Below are positions 5,585 through 5,787 of a DNA stretch of 5,787 nt, in pieces. The translations under genes and the position numbers were made by a program. Origin of the DNA: Bacillota bacterium (GTDB lineage Bacteria; Bacillota; Clostridia; Oscillospirales; Ruminococcaceae); contig JAEWZG010000097.1 of assembly GCA_023395435.1 (NCBI GenBank), positions 1 through 5,787 on the forward strand, read 5' to 3'. Below the pieces are notes generated by a model. That model saw only the letters and a program-made list of their open reading frames with translations. It made no database searches and had not been told where the DNA came from. Position 1 is the first letter of the stretch. Each line of letters begins with the position of its first letter.

Positions 5585-5689
5585 GCAATTCACACGCAGG
5601 CATTTTTGTGTTTGGTCCTTGTTTTTCAAGGTGTGGCACAAGTTAAATCCTGCGGAGGAAAATTTAAAACCAAACAGGAGGTAACTACC
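5585..5689 (+). ncRNA. rpsB structured mRNA leader, candidate S2 autoregulatory element
   Basis: Seen by eye: CGCAGG (5595-5600) pairs with CCTGCG (5649-5654). After a bulged C5601, ATTT (5602-5605) pairs with AAAT (5645-5648). TTGTG (5606-5610) then pairs with CACAA (5637-5641), leaving GTT (5642-5644) bulged. Beyond an internal loop (5611-5616 against 5632-5636), CCTTG (5617-5621) and CAAGG (5627-5631) close a TTTTT loop. The strand GTTTGGT (5610-5616) is exactly complementary to ACCAAAC (5669-5675), directly before the Shine-Dalgarno, giving a possible pseudoknot. No T-run follows the hairpin, so control would be at translation rather than by termination. Ribosomal protein leaders that bind their own product are well known, and rpsB in E. 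coli is autogenously controlled. Whether this leader belongs to a described family I cannot tell. Confidence 0.7.
5676..5682 (+). promoter_or_regulatory. rpsB ribosome binding site next to the pseudoknot strand
   Basis: AGGAGGT lies seven bases before ATG 5690 and directly abuts ACCAAAC (5669-5675), the candidate pseudoknot strand. A second GGAGG (5654-5658), overlapping the last base pair of the leader stem, has no usable start codon nearby. Confidence 0.92.
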
Positions 5690-5787
5690 ATGGGTGTAGT
5701 ATCAATGAAACAACTTCTTGAAGCAGGTGTTCACTTCGGACATCAGACAAGAAGATGGAATCCGAAAATGGCTCAGTACATTTTCAC
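5690..5787 (+). CDS. rpsB: Small ribosomal subunit protein S2 (uS2), 5' part only
   Basis: Thirty-two full codons are present before the window ends. They read (M)GVVSMKQLLEAGVHFGHQ followed by TRRWNPKMAQYIF, the highly conserved S2 N-terminus (V-S-M-K-x-L-L-E-A-G-V-H-F-G-H-Q-T-x-R-W-N-P-K-M). S2 sits on the back of the 30S subunit near the head-body junction and is needed for S1 or mRNA docking in many bacteria. The start is supported by AGGAGGT seven bases upstream, and a strong promoter and structured leader precede it. In most bacteria tsf follows, but that lies outside this window. Roughly seven-eighths of the gene is missing because of the window edge, not because of truncation. Confidence 0.97.
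   Translation, partial: MGVVSMKQLLEAGVHFGHQTRRWNPKMAQYIF

Noticed and set aside
5617..5631. CCTTG-TTTTT-CAAGG hairpin as an attenuator terminator for rpsB
   Set aside because: The stem is only five base pairs and is followed by TGTGGCAC rather than a T-run; the T-run is the loop.

Overview
This 5,787-base window looks like chromosomal housekeeping DNA from a low-GC, Gram-positive anaerobe. The best guess is a Clostridia member close to Ruminococcus/Oscillospiraceae. The basis is the AT-rich coding sequence, strong GGAGG-type ribosome binding sites, sigma-A-type promoters with 17-bp spacers, a YlmC/YmxH-type PRC-barrel protein, and a MetA of the Firmicute acetyl-CoA-using type. The taxonomic placement is inference; there is no rRNA gene or other marker in the window.

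Layout from left to right. Bases 1-121 hold no convincing gene. They contain a compact set of inverted repeats with a locally GC-rich part (32 of 60 bases G+C in 61-120), which could be a dispersed palindromic element or the edge of something outside the window. A long perfect hairpin (124-156) then serves as the metA terminator and has an even better T-run for transcripts arriving from the left. metA (158-1087, minus) and glyA (1268-2521, plus) are divergent, each with its own clear promoter in the 180-bp gap and a very short leader. glyA ends at a 13-bp hairpin terminator. Next comes a plus-strand run: a CPBP-family membrane protease-like protein, a GNAT acetyltransferase and rarA, tightly spaced (17 and 14 bases). 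A small PRC-barrel gene with its own promoter follows, and then the start of rpsB (ribosomal protein S2), cut by the window end.

Functionally, MetA activates homoserine for methionine synthesis and GlyA feeds the one-carbon pool that supplies methionine's methyl group, so the divergent pair is metabolically coherent. RarA belongs to replication-fork maintenance. The CPBP and GNAT genes have no clear functional tie to their neighbours. The PRC-barrel gene and rpsB are separately promoted.

Two gene starts need care. The longest open frames of glyA and of the PRC-barrel gene both begin at a TTG that is really the -35 box of the gene's own promoter; the supported starts are 1268 (ATG) and 5244 (TTG). 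rarA should also start at 3904, not at the ATG overlapping the upstream gene. The most interesting item is the roughly 105-base rpsB leader. It folds by eye into a long bulged stem-loop, and an internal-loop strand (5610-5616) is exactly complementary to the seven bases immediately upstream of the rpsB Shine-Dalgarno. That is a candidate pseudoknot for autogenous control. I found no CRISPR array, tRNA, complete mobile element or recognisable defence system.
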